In this document: piece after piece, positions 41,153 through 53,218 of the stretch
How positions within the stretch are numbered: position 1 is the first letter of the stretch
How the letters are laid out: every line of letters starts with the position of its first letter
Origin: Cubamyces lactineus
Lineage: Eukaryota; Basidiomycota; Agaricomycetes; Polyporales; Polyporaceae
Direction: 5' to 3'
DNA: 64,000 nt
NCBI GenBank assembly: GCA_022376465.1
Contig: JACDTU010000035.1
Coordinates: forward strand, 62,001-126,000
Made by a program: the position numbers and the translations under genes
The notes under the pieces: generated by a model
What the model saw: only the letters and a program-made list of their open reading frames with translations
Told to the model about the DNA's origin: nothing
Databases searched by the model: none

Positions 41153-42749
41153 TTCATAACTTGTAACCACGGCTAGAACGTTAGGGCTCGGAATGCAGAG
41201 ACGCACATACTAGCAGTATATGACGTGATAGTACTTGCTGGATCATTATTGCGCATGGCTGACACGAGCCCCGACCGCAGGTATTACTACTCGTAGTGAC
41301 CTCTTCGCTGTACATGCAAGAAGTGCATCACCAAGAGACGTCTTATGAATTGCCGCCCGGTCACTTGAACCGTTCCCGCGTCGCCCTGCTGTACTACTGC
41401 ATAGTCAATCGCTTACCGCACTGAGCGGCACAAATCACGATTGCTCTAGTTATTCCCGTGGTGGTCGGTGTTCGGTTGCAACGCGCCACCCGCGCACCGG
41501 AGTTCGCTTAAGCAATAGGCGTCTGCTTGTGCTCTGGCAGGATCCTCCTGCCGGCAGAAGATTGGCTTGGCACCACCGCACCTCTTTCCTAGTTCTGAAA
41601 CGACCGGCTTCCGATTCACCCGGTAAACGACGGCGCACAGCTGCTATCAGACAAGAGCGAATGATCTTAACACTCTCGTACCCTTGCCGCTTGTGTGTAC
41701 TCAGTTTTGGTCGTTGATGACGGTCTCTGTGTCGCTCCTCCTTACCCGGGCTTCCATGGATCTCGTTTACAACAGAATTCAGCGACGCAGACAGTGAGTG
41801 GAACATACGATGGCACAAGTAACTTAGCGGCCTGCAACGTGAGCTCGTAGAACACGAGTAACCCACTGACAGCCACCACCGCCAACGGGCGATGCCTTTC
41901 CGACGAATCGAACCGGATGTAGCAATCTTCGGGTTCCGCTCCCAGAGGTATTCGGGAGAGCAATACCGTGCTGTGAGGCGTTGCGCAGGAGTATAGCCTG
42001 ACGTTGACTAGCGACCCAGGACGAGGAGGGGTCACAGTGGCCGAGGGAGCGGAACATGCGAGGTGGGACAGAATTCAGTGATGCACTCACGCAAATGTCC
42101 CTCGACCCTCGAATCGCTATAGGGGAACTCCTAGTCAATAGTTACGGCGGAGGCGGCGGCGTGCATGGTTGTGGATTAACGTTCAACTACGAGCGGCGAG
42201 GAAAGCGATGCAGTTACCAGAACGTTTAACCCTAACCCGGCCATTCATCCTCGGCTTGTCTCGTAGACGCTTTGTAGACGCTGGTAAGGCTGCGCAGGAC
42301 CACCACGCTCGCACCGTACTCATCTCAAGCCTGTGCTGAGCTTATACAGGGTGCGCTGCAGGTTTCCTTCATTTCCGTATACGCAGCAACAGCTGCCAGA
42401 CGTCCCTGATGCCTGTAGGCCGCATGCAATGCTCGTCGGAACCATTTCGGCGTCGTCTTTGATCAACTTATACACGAAAGAGGAAGGCAGCATCATATGT
42501 TGGCCCTGGAGGATCAGATCAATGACCACAATGTCGCAGGTTTTACAGACTCATAAGCGGCATCTGCTGTCATGGTCTATCATCGAAGGACCTAGCTTCA
42601 CATGCGGAAGCCGTTCACAGCCCTGCCATGGCCCAGGCTTCGACCACATGTTCAAGCCGCACTGCGTACCGCCCAGTCCACCAAGCAGCCGTTCATAGCC
42701 TCCGATCGTGAGAGGCAGTGATCCTTGGCACATCTACAAGCTTCAGCGC
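41153..42749. other. 1.6-kb spacer between HET1 and HET2
   Basis: No gene recognised. A short motif (acagaattcagYgaYgca) occurs twice, near 41774 and 42068. The last ~100 bp repeat upstream features of HET1. Confidence 0.5.
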
Positions 42750-42753
42750 ACGG

Positions 42754-42759
42754 TATATA
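42754..42759 (+). promoter_or_regulatory. Putative HET2 TATA box
   Basis: TATATA within GCACGGTATATACAT; shared GCACGGTATATA motif with HET1. Confidence 0.5.
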
Positions 42760-42975
42760 CATAGTAGCTCGTCGTGTCCACTCTCGTTTCCTCATCCTTC
42801 CGCTCCAACCTCTCCTTGGTAGGTACCCCCAGGCCTGGTTTCCGTCGCTCTGAACTACACTCACAGTATATCATGCAGCTGTCCTCTCCTATCTCCCTCT
42901 CCTCCTCTCACCGTCTTCTCCCGTCCGTTCCCTCGTCTCGCAAGCCTTGGTATTTTCTTTGGGGCGGTCGACTTC

Positions 42976-45178
42976 ATGGCACTACCACCTAGGCCGCACA
43001 ACATCTGCACCCTCGCATGGGAGGGTGTCTTTGCCGCACGATTCGGGTACTGGGACGAACCAGTAAGATGTGTGGACGAAGACGACGACGAACCACAATG
43101 CTGGACCGGAGGATATACGTACACCGTCTCGTCGGCCGTCTGGTTGACATGCGCCCACACCGGCTGTTCATGGTGTCGGTTCCTCGAGAAACGCTTCCTG
43201 AAGAAGATCAAGTCGTGGTACTCTGTTTGGCCCATCCGCGACAAGCCGGTGGATGTCCGGGTGGGGAGGAATGAGTCCCTATCATGCATCGGCCCGCGGG
43301 GCAATTTGTCAATGGATTGGTGTCATATCATCCTCAAGTATGGAGAAAGGGCCTACTCCAGCGTATTTGTGTTGAACACCTATGCAGGTATGTTGAAGAA
43401 GTATTTCATTTTGATTGCTCACACTGATGGATGACTGCATTTCAGATGACCATGCGGCGCCTTACGTTGGGAATGTGCTTTCCGTTCCGTACGTAAGCGC
43501 ACCTCGCATGCTGAAACATATGGCTAAGGTCTGGATGGAGGAATGCGCACAGGGGCATGAAGTCTGTCGGCGGCTCGGGACACTGGACTCGGCCAATTGG
43601 CTTCCCACACGGCTCGTTGACTGCTCCAATCCTCATCGTGTGCGAGTCATCGAGACAAAGGACATCGTGAACGGGGCGCGATACGTTGCGCTGAGCTATG
43701 TGTGGGGTGCTGGATCCCAAACGCATCGGACAACGACGGCCAATCTCCCTACTCGTCTACGTGATGGGATCGCAACGGAGGCGCTCCCGCGGACGATCCG
43801 CGATGCAATCTATGTCACGCGCACACTCGGATTCGGCCTTCTGTGGCTGGACAGTCTATGCATCATCCAGGACTCGCCCGAGGACAAGCATCGGGAGGTG
43901 GGGTCGATGGCCCGCGTCTATCGGCATGCATACCTCACGATCGATGCGGCCACTGCTGCGGGTGTGAAGGAGGGCTTTCTGCAGGACCGTCCTCCGGCCC
44001 ATCCTCCCAATGCTACGATCCTACCTTTCATCTGTCCTGCGAGCTCCGGGGATGGACAGGTACTACAGCCTGAGACTGAAGTGCGGGTGGGATGTGTCTA
44101 CTTCTCAACAGGATACGAACGGCGTGAAGACTGCAGGTTGAAGAACGAGACAGACCGACGAGGATGGTGCTTGCAGGAGAGGTTGCTATCCACTCGCTCC
44201 CTCATCTTCGACCGGAAAACGCTATCCGTCAAGTGCCAAACACGTCCTGCCCCGCGTCCCATCGGCGTCGACGGGGGTCTCAGAAATAACCATGGACTGT
44301 ATGACGTCATTCCCATCCCCGGCCCAGCCAGCGCTGTGCTTCCCGGTTCAGAGAAGTGGGAGAAGATATACGAGAGATGGCAGGATATCGTGGAGGACTA
44401 TTCGGGCCGGTCGCTCACTTACGCGTCGGACAAGCTGCTCGCGTGCGCCGCGATCGCCGAGGCCTTTGCCCCTCACCTCGGCCCGGGATATCTCGCCGGC
44501 TTGTGGCCGCAAACCCTCCTCCGAGATCTCCTCTGGCATACCTGGGGCGACTCACCAGGACGCCCTTGGAGATATCCATACGCCCCTTCCTGGTCTTGGG
44601 CATCCACAAATCGTCGTATCGATTTTTTTGGACCATCCCTCAGGCTCTCTTGCCCGGTACAACCCATGGTTCAAGTAGTACATCACAGCATCGCTCTCCA
44701 AGACCAAGACAACAACTTTCTTTTTGGCTCAGTGCTACCGGGCGGACATCTTGTCCTTCGTGCTAGACTCGTTCCCTGCAAGCCTGACTGGCATCCCGAC
44801 GTCGACATGCATCTCCGAGTCGCCGGCCCTTGCAGTAGCGGCTACCGCTTCAGCAGCTTATTGCGCTTCGATCATGGCACTGATCTTCAAGATGTATTCC
44901 TCATGCCACTCCTTAACGTGCGCAATTCCGACCAGGAGAAGGGCAGGTGTAGTTCTGTGTATGGACTACTGATTGCTCAGGCGAAGTGGAGCATCCGCCA
45001 GAGTGCAAAGTTTCTGAATCATGACAAAGTCTACCAGAGAGTTGGCGCTTGGGAGAATCATGATCACTGGCCCTTGGGGTCGCCGGAAGATGAAGATATA
45101 GAAAAAAAACGCCTCATCTTCGATGCTTTTGTACGGATGTGCCAGGACATTCCGGAAGAACAGATAGTGCTTGTTTGA
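42976..45178 (+). CDS. HET-domain protein HET2
   Basis: Exons 42976-43387 and 43446-45178 (58-nt intron, GTATGT...TTTCAG), 714 aa, intact. Tandem paralogue of HET1 over the whole length, with the same start (MALPPRPHNICTLAWEGVFAARFG) and a cysteine-rich N-terminal region (CAHTGCSWCRF). The HET domain has YVALSYVWG, LLWLDSLCIIQD, MARVYRHAYLTIDAATAA and RGWCLQERLLSTRSLIF. The C-terminal end VYQRVGAW...FVRMCQDIPEEQIVLV is in frame. The HET fold is considered TIR-like, and in other fungi its overexpression is lethal. The N-terminal module is not recognised. Confidence 0.9.
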
Positions 45179-45414
45179 TTCATACATCGTAGTTACGACT
45201 CGGACGCACCGCTGATACGCATGTAGACGACTCGCCTGGGTAATGCTACTTTCCGATATCTCCGGATCACGCATGGATGATTCCAGTCCGGGCCGTCGCC
45301 AGCGACCAAACAACTTGCATGCAATCGACTAAATAAGTGGCCGATGAACGATACTTACAGAGCTCAAGCTCCAAAATGCGTAGGGTACTCGTCGTCAGAG
45401 TCTTGCCTCGCAGC
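45179..45414. other. Short spacer
   Basis: Nothing recognised. Confidence 0.4.
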
Positions 45415-45895
45415 TAAGGCAAACAGGGTACGGGATCCCGTCGTGCTCATAGGCCGAAGCTCTACAACGCCCGACGCGCATTTTCTCACCGTTGGTTCTA
45501 TGCGATGGGCTCTTCACTCAGCGCGACACTTGCCAGGTCCTCCGCGGTGTAGGCCGCATACGCTGCACCGCAAGACTCGGGTGACTTCGACATCCTCCGC
45601 CCAAACCGCTCGACTAGAGCTGTCGCTCACGCAGCCTCCACGAGAACGGTTTAGGGAAGTTGTGGTAGATGCGGCCGCCAGTAGGAGCTGCCGATTCCTC
45701 GTTGCGTTCCCGACTCAATGAACAAATCACTGGCGACTCGATGTGCGCGCGGAGTCAACGCGCCATACGTTGTACGCGTCGACCTAAAGTATACATGAAG
45801 ATTCGCCTTCGGGTACAGCCTCTCGACGCACTCGTAGGTGTTGTTCAACTTCCCTGGATGTTGAGTTACCCGTGGTCGGAATAGTCCCGGCTGGA
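45415..45895 (-). pseudogene. Decayed dynamin 3' fragment
   Basis: On the minus strand it parallels the end of the dynamin genes: a GKLNNTYE...-like block at about 45860-45800 against GKLNKTDEYDEE, then remnants of the GED end, with ATCCCGTCGTGCTCATAGGCCGAAG (45437-45460) matching the 3' end near 46105. Heavily mutated. It is a third dynamin copy in the island, in tandem with 46118-49340. Confidence 0.6.
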
Positions 45896-46117
45896 TCCTA
45901 GAACGCACATTGAACACGACATGAAATGAGTAATCTCCAAAGGTTACTACACATGCTTGGCGCAAATTCAGACTGCTCCCACTGGAAATCTGTCAGACAA
46001 TGGGGAATATGTACGCACTTTCCCTGAGCGCCACCGTGAACCGTAGCTCCAAGCTTCCAGACGCGAGGGGTGCTCGCCATCAAGCCAGAGCGAGCAACGG
46101 GTGAAGTCCCGTCGTGC

Positions 46118-49100
46118 TCACAGGCCGAAGTTGAACAGAGCCCGCTGCACGTTCTCCAGCCGTTTCTTCTTCGACGTGAGTTCGTCGCGTTGTGCGACGA
46201 CCCCCGGGTCCTCCGCAATGTAGCCAATGCACCGTTCTGACGCGTTCGCCCCTCCAAGCCCGAGCCGCTCGAACAGCCGCTCACGGAGCCTCTCAGAGAA
46301 TGCGTACAAGAAACTGTGGTCGATCGCGAGCGGGACGTAGTCGATCACTCGCTGCATTCCAAGCTGCTCAGCGTCGAATGGACGCGCGTGCGACACGAAC
46401 GCACCTTGTACGCGACCTGGAAATACGCACGGACTTCTGCCATGAGATGCGGCTCCTCGTCGTACTCGTCCGTCTTGTTCAATTTCCCTAAATCTTCCTT
46501 CGTTAGGCCGGCGTAACCCAGCTTGGCCAGCACCACGAGGGCTTCATTAAGCAGCACCTCCTTCTCGTTATCTTCAACCTATCTGGGATCTGGTATTCCA
46601 TAGACTACGTTACGGATCTCATTCCCCGTGCTAGGCTTCACCATGTTTGGATTGGATGTCGCGCCAGTACGCGCGTTCGCTTGCGCGACTTGCGTTTGCT
46701 CTTTGTTCTGAAGAGGGGGGCTTGAAGTAGCTGTGGATTGACTCACCGCCGCTCCTCTTCCTGTCTCTTCATTTTGTTTGATTTCCGTTGCGCGTCGCTA
46801 GCAGTTTCGGCCTCGCGTTTGCCATTATTGTTCGTGAGGGGAAGTACGTCAGGGACAACTGCTAGACGAAAGCGAGGATACAGTACAAGACCATGGTGTC
46901 AGCTCCCATCAGCCCTTGTCTAGTTCCTGAAACAACTTGCTTACGCGTACTCACCTTCGGTGGACAAGGTCTCTATCGTTGCTGGCGCTGACAGTGTGCG
47001 CTGAGCGGCTGGTCGTGCGCCGGCCACGGTGATTGCCTCCGCGTCGCTCTTGCCTGCCCGGATATCCTTGTATAATCCCAGCCACTTCTCGCGCCCGTCG
47101 GACAGGTAGTGGCCGTTTTGCGTGAACGGCGAGGTCTCCAGTGACAGGATGAACCGTATGCGCTCTATCGTCTGTTCGGCGCAGATGCTCCCGAGCTCCA
47201 TGATGACAGGCCTGCAGAGCCAGGCGTGTATGATCAGTGAATATGAACGGCGTTTGGCTGAGCTGCGGAATGACCCACCCTACCGTCCCCTTGAGCACGT
47301 TGTATCGGTCAAAGTAAGGATGCACAAGCTCGCCGATGGCGTCCTTGAATACGAGCTGGACGGCCTCGAAACAGCCCATCGCAGCGTCCTCCCAATTTTC
47401 TTGACATGCCCGGATGAGGGACACCTTGGCCGTGTACGGCACGTTCCCTGGGAGCTCGCGAGTTACTGATCTGCAGGCCGTAGATGCAGTGAGTGGAGGC
47501 GTCGCACGGATCTCTGCGCGAATGCACACAGTGCGAGACGTACGTTCTGATGTGTTGACGCAAATCCTCGAGGTACATCACACCGGTGCCTTTCCTTCTC
47601 AAGTGATCTGGTGCAATTGTAGCGTTTGGATAAGGAGCAAACGGCGGGGCCGTCGAGCGGATCGCCACCTTGAACGATTCGTAGATCCGCCGAGTGCTCT
47701 GCACAATGGCCAAGCTGCCTTTGCCAACACTACCGTCCGCCCCGATGCCGCCGTGTATTCGTGCGCTCAGCTCCGATGAGAGGTTTGTGACGAGTGCGAG
47801 CACGAACGCCGACGGCTCGGTGGTCACAGGCGGAGGAAGCTTCTCGAGCTGTGCCGTGCACGTCTCTAGCTGCAATGCGACTTTGTCCAGTAGCGTTGGG
47901 AGCCTGAGGAATCGCAGGTCAGCGTTAGTCCTTTCATGGACGGTGTGAAAACGTGGGCTTGGCGCACGATTCACGTATGATCTGTGTGAGCAATTTGCTG
48001 ATGTTCTTGACCAAGTTCGTCGTCCCGAGCCTATCCTGGCAGCTCGCATTCGTCCATGGACTAGTAGTACTGAAGAACGCCTCCTCTAACTGACGTGATG
48101 CTGCTCCCGAAACGCCATGTATGCGCTCGTCATCGTCTGGCTGACGTGTACAATAGTAGCCATGCAGTAGAGGATGTCGGCGGCCCTCGAGCACGTCAAG
48201 CCACATCTGCCGTGCTTTGGTGGATCCGGCAGTGAGCGTGTCCGGCTTGGTCATGACGCCTGTTCAACGGAACGTTACGTTAGGAGACAAGGTTTGGATA
48301 GCACAATGGAATGGTTACCGATTGTACGAAGACCTTGGGGGTCAGCTTGACGTGCAAGGCGCGCCGCCTTCTGGTTCTCAATGTCGTCTGGGGGGGGGGA
48401 GAATTAGGTCAACAGGAGCGTGGCAATAGCACGACAGACTATGAGCTTACCGCTCATCGGAAGTGTGACAAGAATCGAGCTATTGCCCTTGGTATGTGAA
48501 GTGACCATATCTTCAACGAGCTGAACAGTCTCGTCATCTGCATTCTGGAACGATACCTGCAGTGCATGTAAAGCGTGAGCAACGTCATGTAATGAACGTC
48601 TCAAGAGCAATGTTCCACAAACCTGGTGGGTCTACGAAGGACAGGTCTGCCAGGTCCGGTCCTGCAAGCTCTACGCGGCGCAGACGACGTTTTTCGAAAA
48701 CTTGAGGGGCTTCTTCCCAGGCAATTGATGTCCGGGTTCATCATCAAGAAAAGTTGCGAGGTCCAAGTCAGGACGTAGAACAGCTGCTTGTGCTCGGCGG
48801 AGCATGTCCTCGACACGGGTCTTGTCTGTGATGAGAGGTCCAAAGTCGACCTCTGCGACCTCGTCAAGCTGCTTGCCGTTCTCGTCGTATTCGTAGCGGA
48901 TCTTGACCTGGCAAGTCCAAGCGCCCGGAGAATGAGACAGACGACATTCCATGGGACAGCGTGTACATGTCCCGGCGTCACGAGGGACGCTGATCTGCAA
49001 GAGGGGTGTGTGATCAGGATGCGGAAACAGATAGATGTAAGGACAGAACAGTGGACTCACACCCGAGATGGCTTCGACAAGGCTAGACTTTCCCGCACTC

Positions 49101-49340
49101 TGATTACCAGTGACCACAATGCGAGGAAGCTCTATATCTATATGGGCACTGTGACATCAACGGATTAGTGAGTGCTGGTCTCGAGTGAAACGCAGTGTAA
49201 GAACTGGAGGAATTTGTATGGACGAACCCCAGCGCGCGAAGTTGGCCGACGAACTCGATAAGCTCCTTTGAGCTCTTGCCATACTCCGAGTCATGAATAT
49301 CGCTATAGCGTCCGGCTATGGTCGTATCGGCGATGGCCAT
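46118..49340 (-). pseudogene. Dynamin-like GTPase, full length but frameshifted
   Basis: Eleven exons on the minus strand: 49340-49228, 49148-49061, 48994-48623, 48556-48451, 48387-48319, 48259-47968, 47903-47544, 47470-47279, 47211-46955, 46571-46405 and 46351-46118. Most boundaries match the plus-strand paralogue and several exon lengths are identical (88, 69, 292, 192, 234). G1 is GNQSAGKSS, G4 is TKPD, and the end is RALFNFGL. Exon 3 has a 5-nt insertion in the stretch encoding VVC that brings in TAG. Exon 4 has a 1-nt insertion that would restore the frame. The G3 motif reads DPPG instead of DLPG. Probably dead, unless the indels are sequencing errors. Confidence 0.75.
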
Positions 49341-49621
49341 CCTGATATTCAAATAGGCTACGGGTAGATACACCTCGCGTCTAGATTCCAGACTGGTTAA
49401 GTGAATATAGAGACCGAAGAAGATGGAACGCGTATAGCTAGAAAAGACGACAAGAAACGGAGTGACGAATCGGTGACCAGGAAGAGCTGAAGTAGTAGGG
49501 CTGGTGTTCGTAGAACCGAGGCAAGTCGTGGACGGACGCCTTAGGGGCGAACAAACCGTCACGTGCACACTCACACGCGACGCGAGAGGTAAGCACGTGG
49601 GCGCGTTCATACCGCTTTGGT
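49341..49621. other. Divergent promoter region
   Basis: Upstream of the minus-strand dynamin gene; no ORF recognised. Confidence 0.4.
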
Positions 49622-49845
49622 CCTCAGCCCACCGGACGACGACAGCCAATCTCTCCACTAACAAACGTCGGAATTGCGGCCACGAGACTTCCGCGGACCA
49701 TTCGCGGTGCCATTCATGTAGCACGGACGCAGTGATTTCCCAAAAATCTGAGCGCCTGATAACCCTAGAATGTCAAGCCAGGGCCGATGCCTTTCTACGT
49801 TTGTGCAAGGACTCTGTGTGTGAAGTGGATATTGTGCGTGTATGA
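49622..49845 (+). pseudogene. HET-domain gene relic
   Basis: Contains a decayed copy of the HET segment CGGACGACGACAGCCAATCT (equivalent to TTTANLPTRL in HET1/2) and PRTIRDAI-like sequence, then jumps by deletion to the in-frame HET tail RADAFLRLCKD...VDIVRV and stop. A third HET copy, lying between the two dynamin genes. Confidence 0.75.
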
Positions 49846-50227
49846 CTCGGATGACATTCTGGCCGATATGTTCGACAACGCGATCGTAGAGTCTAGTCAG
49901 ATGGAGCCCACGAACCATGACGACGCTATTGTATTCAATAAGTTGAACACAGTCGCGTTATACGTTCGTGAGGCTACCACAGTACTACGATGCGCCAGTC
50001 GTGCGAACAAGCTTACACTAACCGTGCGCAGGGGTCTGGGAAGCAGGTCGATGACTGTACCAGAAAGAAAAAGAAACATGGATACCGACTTTGATTACCG
50101 CAGCATGCCCTGCGTACGCCTCATGTCGCACAATCGCTCATACGCAGAAAGGAGAATGCTTGAGGCGTCAACCGGCTTGAAGCATCGCGTTGGCAGCCTT
50201 TCAGTCAACCTCGCCGCAGTCCCGGGC
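49846..50227. other. Upstream region of the intact dynamin gene
   Basis: No gene recognised; the overlapping ORF 49787-50269 has no motif. Confidence 0.4.
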
Positions 50228-50234
50228 TATATAA
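50228..50234 (+). promoter_or_regulatory. Dynamin TATA box
   Basis: TATATAA, 78 bp upstream of the ATG at 50306, followed by a pyrimidine-rich leader. Confidence 0.6.
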
Positions 50235-50305
50235 TCAGTCCTGCATCTATCCATCCTCCGCTGCGGTAACCCTCCCTTCCCTCACCTACACATTCCTGCA
50301 GAGTC

Positions 50306-53218
50306 ATGCTCGCTCCGTCCTCCTCCACACCTCTGCCGGCGGACACCAATGACACGCGGACAAAAGCTCCTCTTCTCGAGTCGAACTATACAAAAACGAG
50401 TCAAGAGCTCATACAGTTCGTCACCACTCTACGCTCCTTGGGGTACGTCTTCGGCCTAGCCAGTATAGCGGACCATGAGGGTCGCTAACGATTCGGGGTG
50501 TCGGCTGTCCCACAGAGCACAAGTCCTCCTCGACCTTCCCCGCATCGTCGTCATAGGGAACCAGAGCGCGGGCAAGTCCAGCCTCGTCGAAGCCATCTCT
50601 GGAGTAAGTCAAGCGCCTCATGTTCACCGTACTACAGAGATTAGCAGGGTCACACGCTAACCCAACGTAGATCAGCGTTCCGCGCGACGCGGGAACATGT
50701 ACGCGTTGTCCCATGGAGTGCCGTCTCGCGCACGCGGCCGAGGACTGGTCGTGCCAAATCTCCATCCGGTGGGAATACGACGATTACGGCGAACTTCTTA
50801 GCGAAGTGCGGGAGGTGCCGTTCGGGCCCTGCCTCACGTCCAAGGCGGACGTCGAGCCGACGTTGCGCCGTGCGCAGGCGGCCATTTTAAACGGCTACGA
50901 TACCGATACGTTCGCGGAGGTCATTTCCGACTATCCACAATCTCCGAAGAGAAATAGCGCCAGAGCGAGCAAGAAGGCTCTCGCGTTCTCGCGTAACACG
51001 ATTTGTGTCGATCTTTCAGGTCCCGATTTGGTCGACCTGTCGTTCGTAGACCTGCCGGGTGAGTTTGGAGACGTTGGAAGTGATACAGTTTCGTGCTTGA
51101 CGTTGAACGCTGCCTAGGTATCGTGCAGAACGCAGAGGATGCGGTCGTCAAGCTCGTCGAGGACCTCGTCACGTCCTACGTGAAGGGCAATTGCCTCATC
51201 CTAGTGGCTCTTCCGATGAGCGGTGAGGGCTTCGTCCGTGCACTTACCAGCACTTGAACCTCCATTGACATTACCTTGTCTAGACGACATTGAAAATCAA
51301 AAGGCCGCCCGTATCGCCAAGCTCGCTGATCCCCACGGCGTGCGCACCATTGGTGAGCTTACTCGATGAGCACACTATACTGTATGCTCACCAACTCGTG
51401 TACACCAGGCGTTCTGACGAAACCCGACACCCTGCCTCCGGGTTCCACGAAAAGGCGCCAGTTGTGGCTCGACGTTCTCGAGGGGCGCGAGCACCCGCTC
51501 CAGCACGGCTACTTCTGCACACGCCAGCCCGATGACGACCAGAGGCTCGCAGGGATCACGCTCATTGAGGCGCGCCGGGCAGAGACGGACTTCTTCCGAG
51601 AGACGAGCCCGTGGAAGGAGTCGACATGCGCGCACCGGTTCGGAACGCACAACCTGGTGAAAAGCGTCAGCGAGCTCCTGACCAGGATCATCAGCGACTC
51701 GTGAGTCTGCGTCGTGTGGCCTTGGAGAGTTGAGTCTCACCAGCCTACCTATGTACGACAGACTGCCGAAGCTCTTGGCTGAGGTCGCAACCCAGCTCGC
51801 GAACACGCACAAGCAACTCGCGGCGCTCCCGCCGGCAGTGGCGACGGAGCCAAGCGCGTTCGTGCTCGACCTGGTGACGAAGTTCCAGAGCGACGTCGCC
51901 GAACTCGTCGAGGGGTCTCCGCGCCACAAAGAGCTCACACAGAGCAACAAGGAGGCGTACATCGCATTCAAGCAGGCCATCCTGGACAGTGCGCCGACGT
52001 TCGTCCCTTACGAAAGCGTGGAGAAGGCGCCCAAATCGCTCCAGAAGAAGAATCGGTACGCACAGGTTGCGGACGAGGACATGGCCGCGAAGGATGGCCG
52101 GAAATGCATGTACCTCTCTGATGTCAGGAGGCATATCGAAGCGTGAGTTACTCCCTCGCGCGTCCCAGCGTGGTGCTTATGGCGGACGTGGTTGATCGCA
52201 GGGCTGTGACACGCGAGCTGCCCAACAACATCCCCTACCCAGCGAAGCGCTCGCTCATCCAAGACTTCCAAAAATCATGGGGGACGCATATGATGAGATG
52301 CTTTGAGCGCGTCCAGGCGAACTTTAAGAATCTCCTCGGCGAGTTGATCAGGGAGCGTTTCGAGCGCTTTCACCACTTGAAGGGCATTGTCGGGTGTGTG
52401 GCATCCTATCGATGTTGTGGAACATATTAACAACGGACGTACCTCTAGGCCTACCGTCATGGAGCAGGTTCATATGTATGCACTAGAGACCGAGGGTCGC
52501 GTCAAGACCATCCTAGAGTACGAGAGCGCGCAGCCATTCACCCAGAACACGCACTATCTGGGCGACAAGCGCGCTAAGCAGCTGTCGATGTACAAGCAGG
52601 CCCGGGCGTACAGCAAGCGGCTCGCTGCAGAGAATGGGCAGCTCGTGGACCATGAAAGTGAGGACGAAGAAGACGAGATGTGGCGAGTCGGAGAAGATGA
52701 GCTGTCTGGCAAGAAGGCCGAATTCTCCTTCTCAGCCCCGCGACCGCCGAAGATGCTGACCACGAAGGAGCAAGAGTCCCTCAAGACCGCGCTATCGGAG
52801 CTGGTGAAGCTGGGCTATCCGGTGAGCGAGGACGATCTCGGTAAGCTGAACAAGACGGACGAGTTTGAGGAGGAGATGGAGGTGATGGCGGAGGTGCGCG
52901 CGTACTTTCAAGTCTCGTACAAGGTGCGCAAGCTGGTCCGTCTGGAGTACGTGGGGACTGTACTGATGTTACGGGTATGTTTAGCGTATCATCGACTACG
53001 TACCGCTGGCGATTGATCGGCACCTGCTCTACGCACTGTCTGAGGCGTTGCAGGGCGTTCTGATCGAGAAGTTGGGGCTCGGCTCGGCTCAGGCGGATGC
53101 ACGGTGCGCGGCGTACATCGCAGAAGACCCACACGTCGTCGCAGAGAGGTCGGAGCTGCTCGCGAAGCGCACGAAGTTGGAGAAGGTGCAGAAAGCGCTT
53201 TTCAACTTTGGACTGTGA
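50306..53218 (+). CDS. Dynamin-like (Mx/Vps1-type) GTPase
   Basis: Ten exons: 50306-50442, 50516-50603, 50671-51058, 51118-51222, 51284-51352, 51409-51700, 51762-52142, 52202-52393, 52449-52923 and 52985-53218. All introns are GT-AG, 55-73 nt; 786 aa, no lesion. G1 GNQSAGKSS (60-68), switch TCTRCPMEC, G3 DLPG (202-205), G4 TKPD (266-269). The middle/stalk includes TEPSAFVLDLVTKF, a VTRELPNNIPY block and an acidic loop DEEDEMW. A GED-like C-terminus (YVPLAIDRHLLYALSEALQ) ends LFNFGL. There is no PH domain, proline-rich tail or transmembrane span, so it fits the Mx/Vps1-like group more than classical dynamin. Such GTPases self-assemble on membranes, or on viral particles in animal Mx. Confidence 0.92.

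Noticed and set aside
38911..53218. A secondary-metabolite cluster
   Set aside because: No synthase, P450, transporter or pathway regulator is present.
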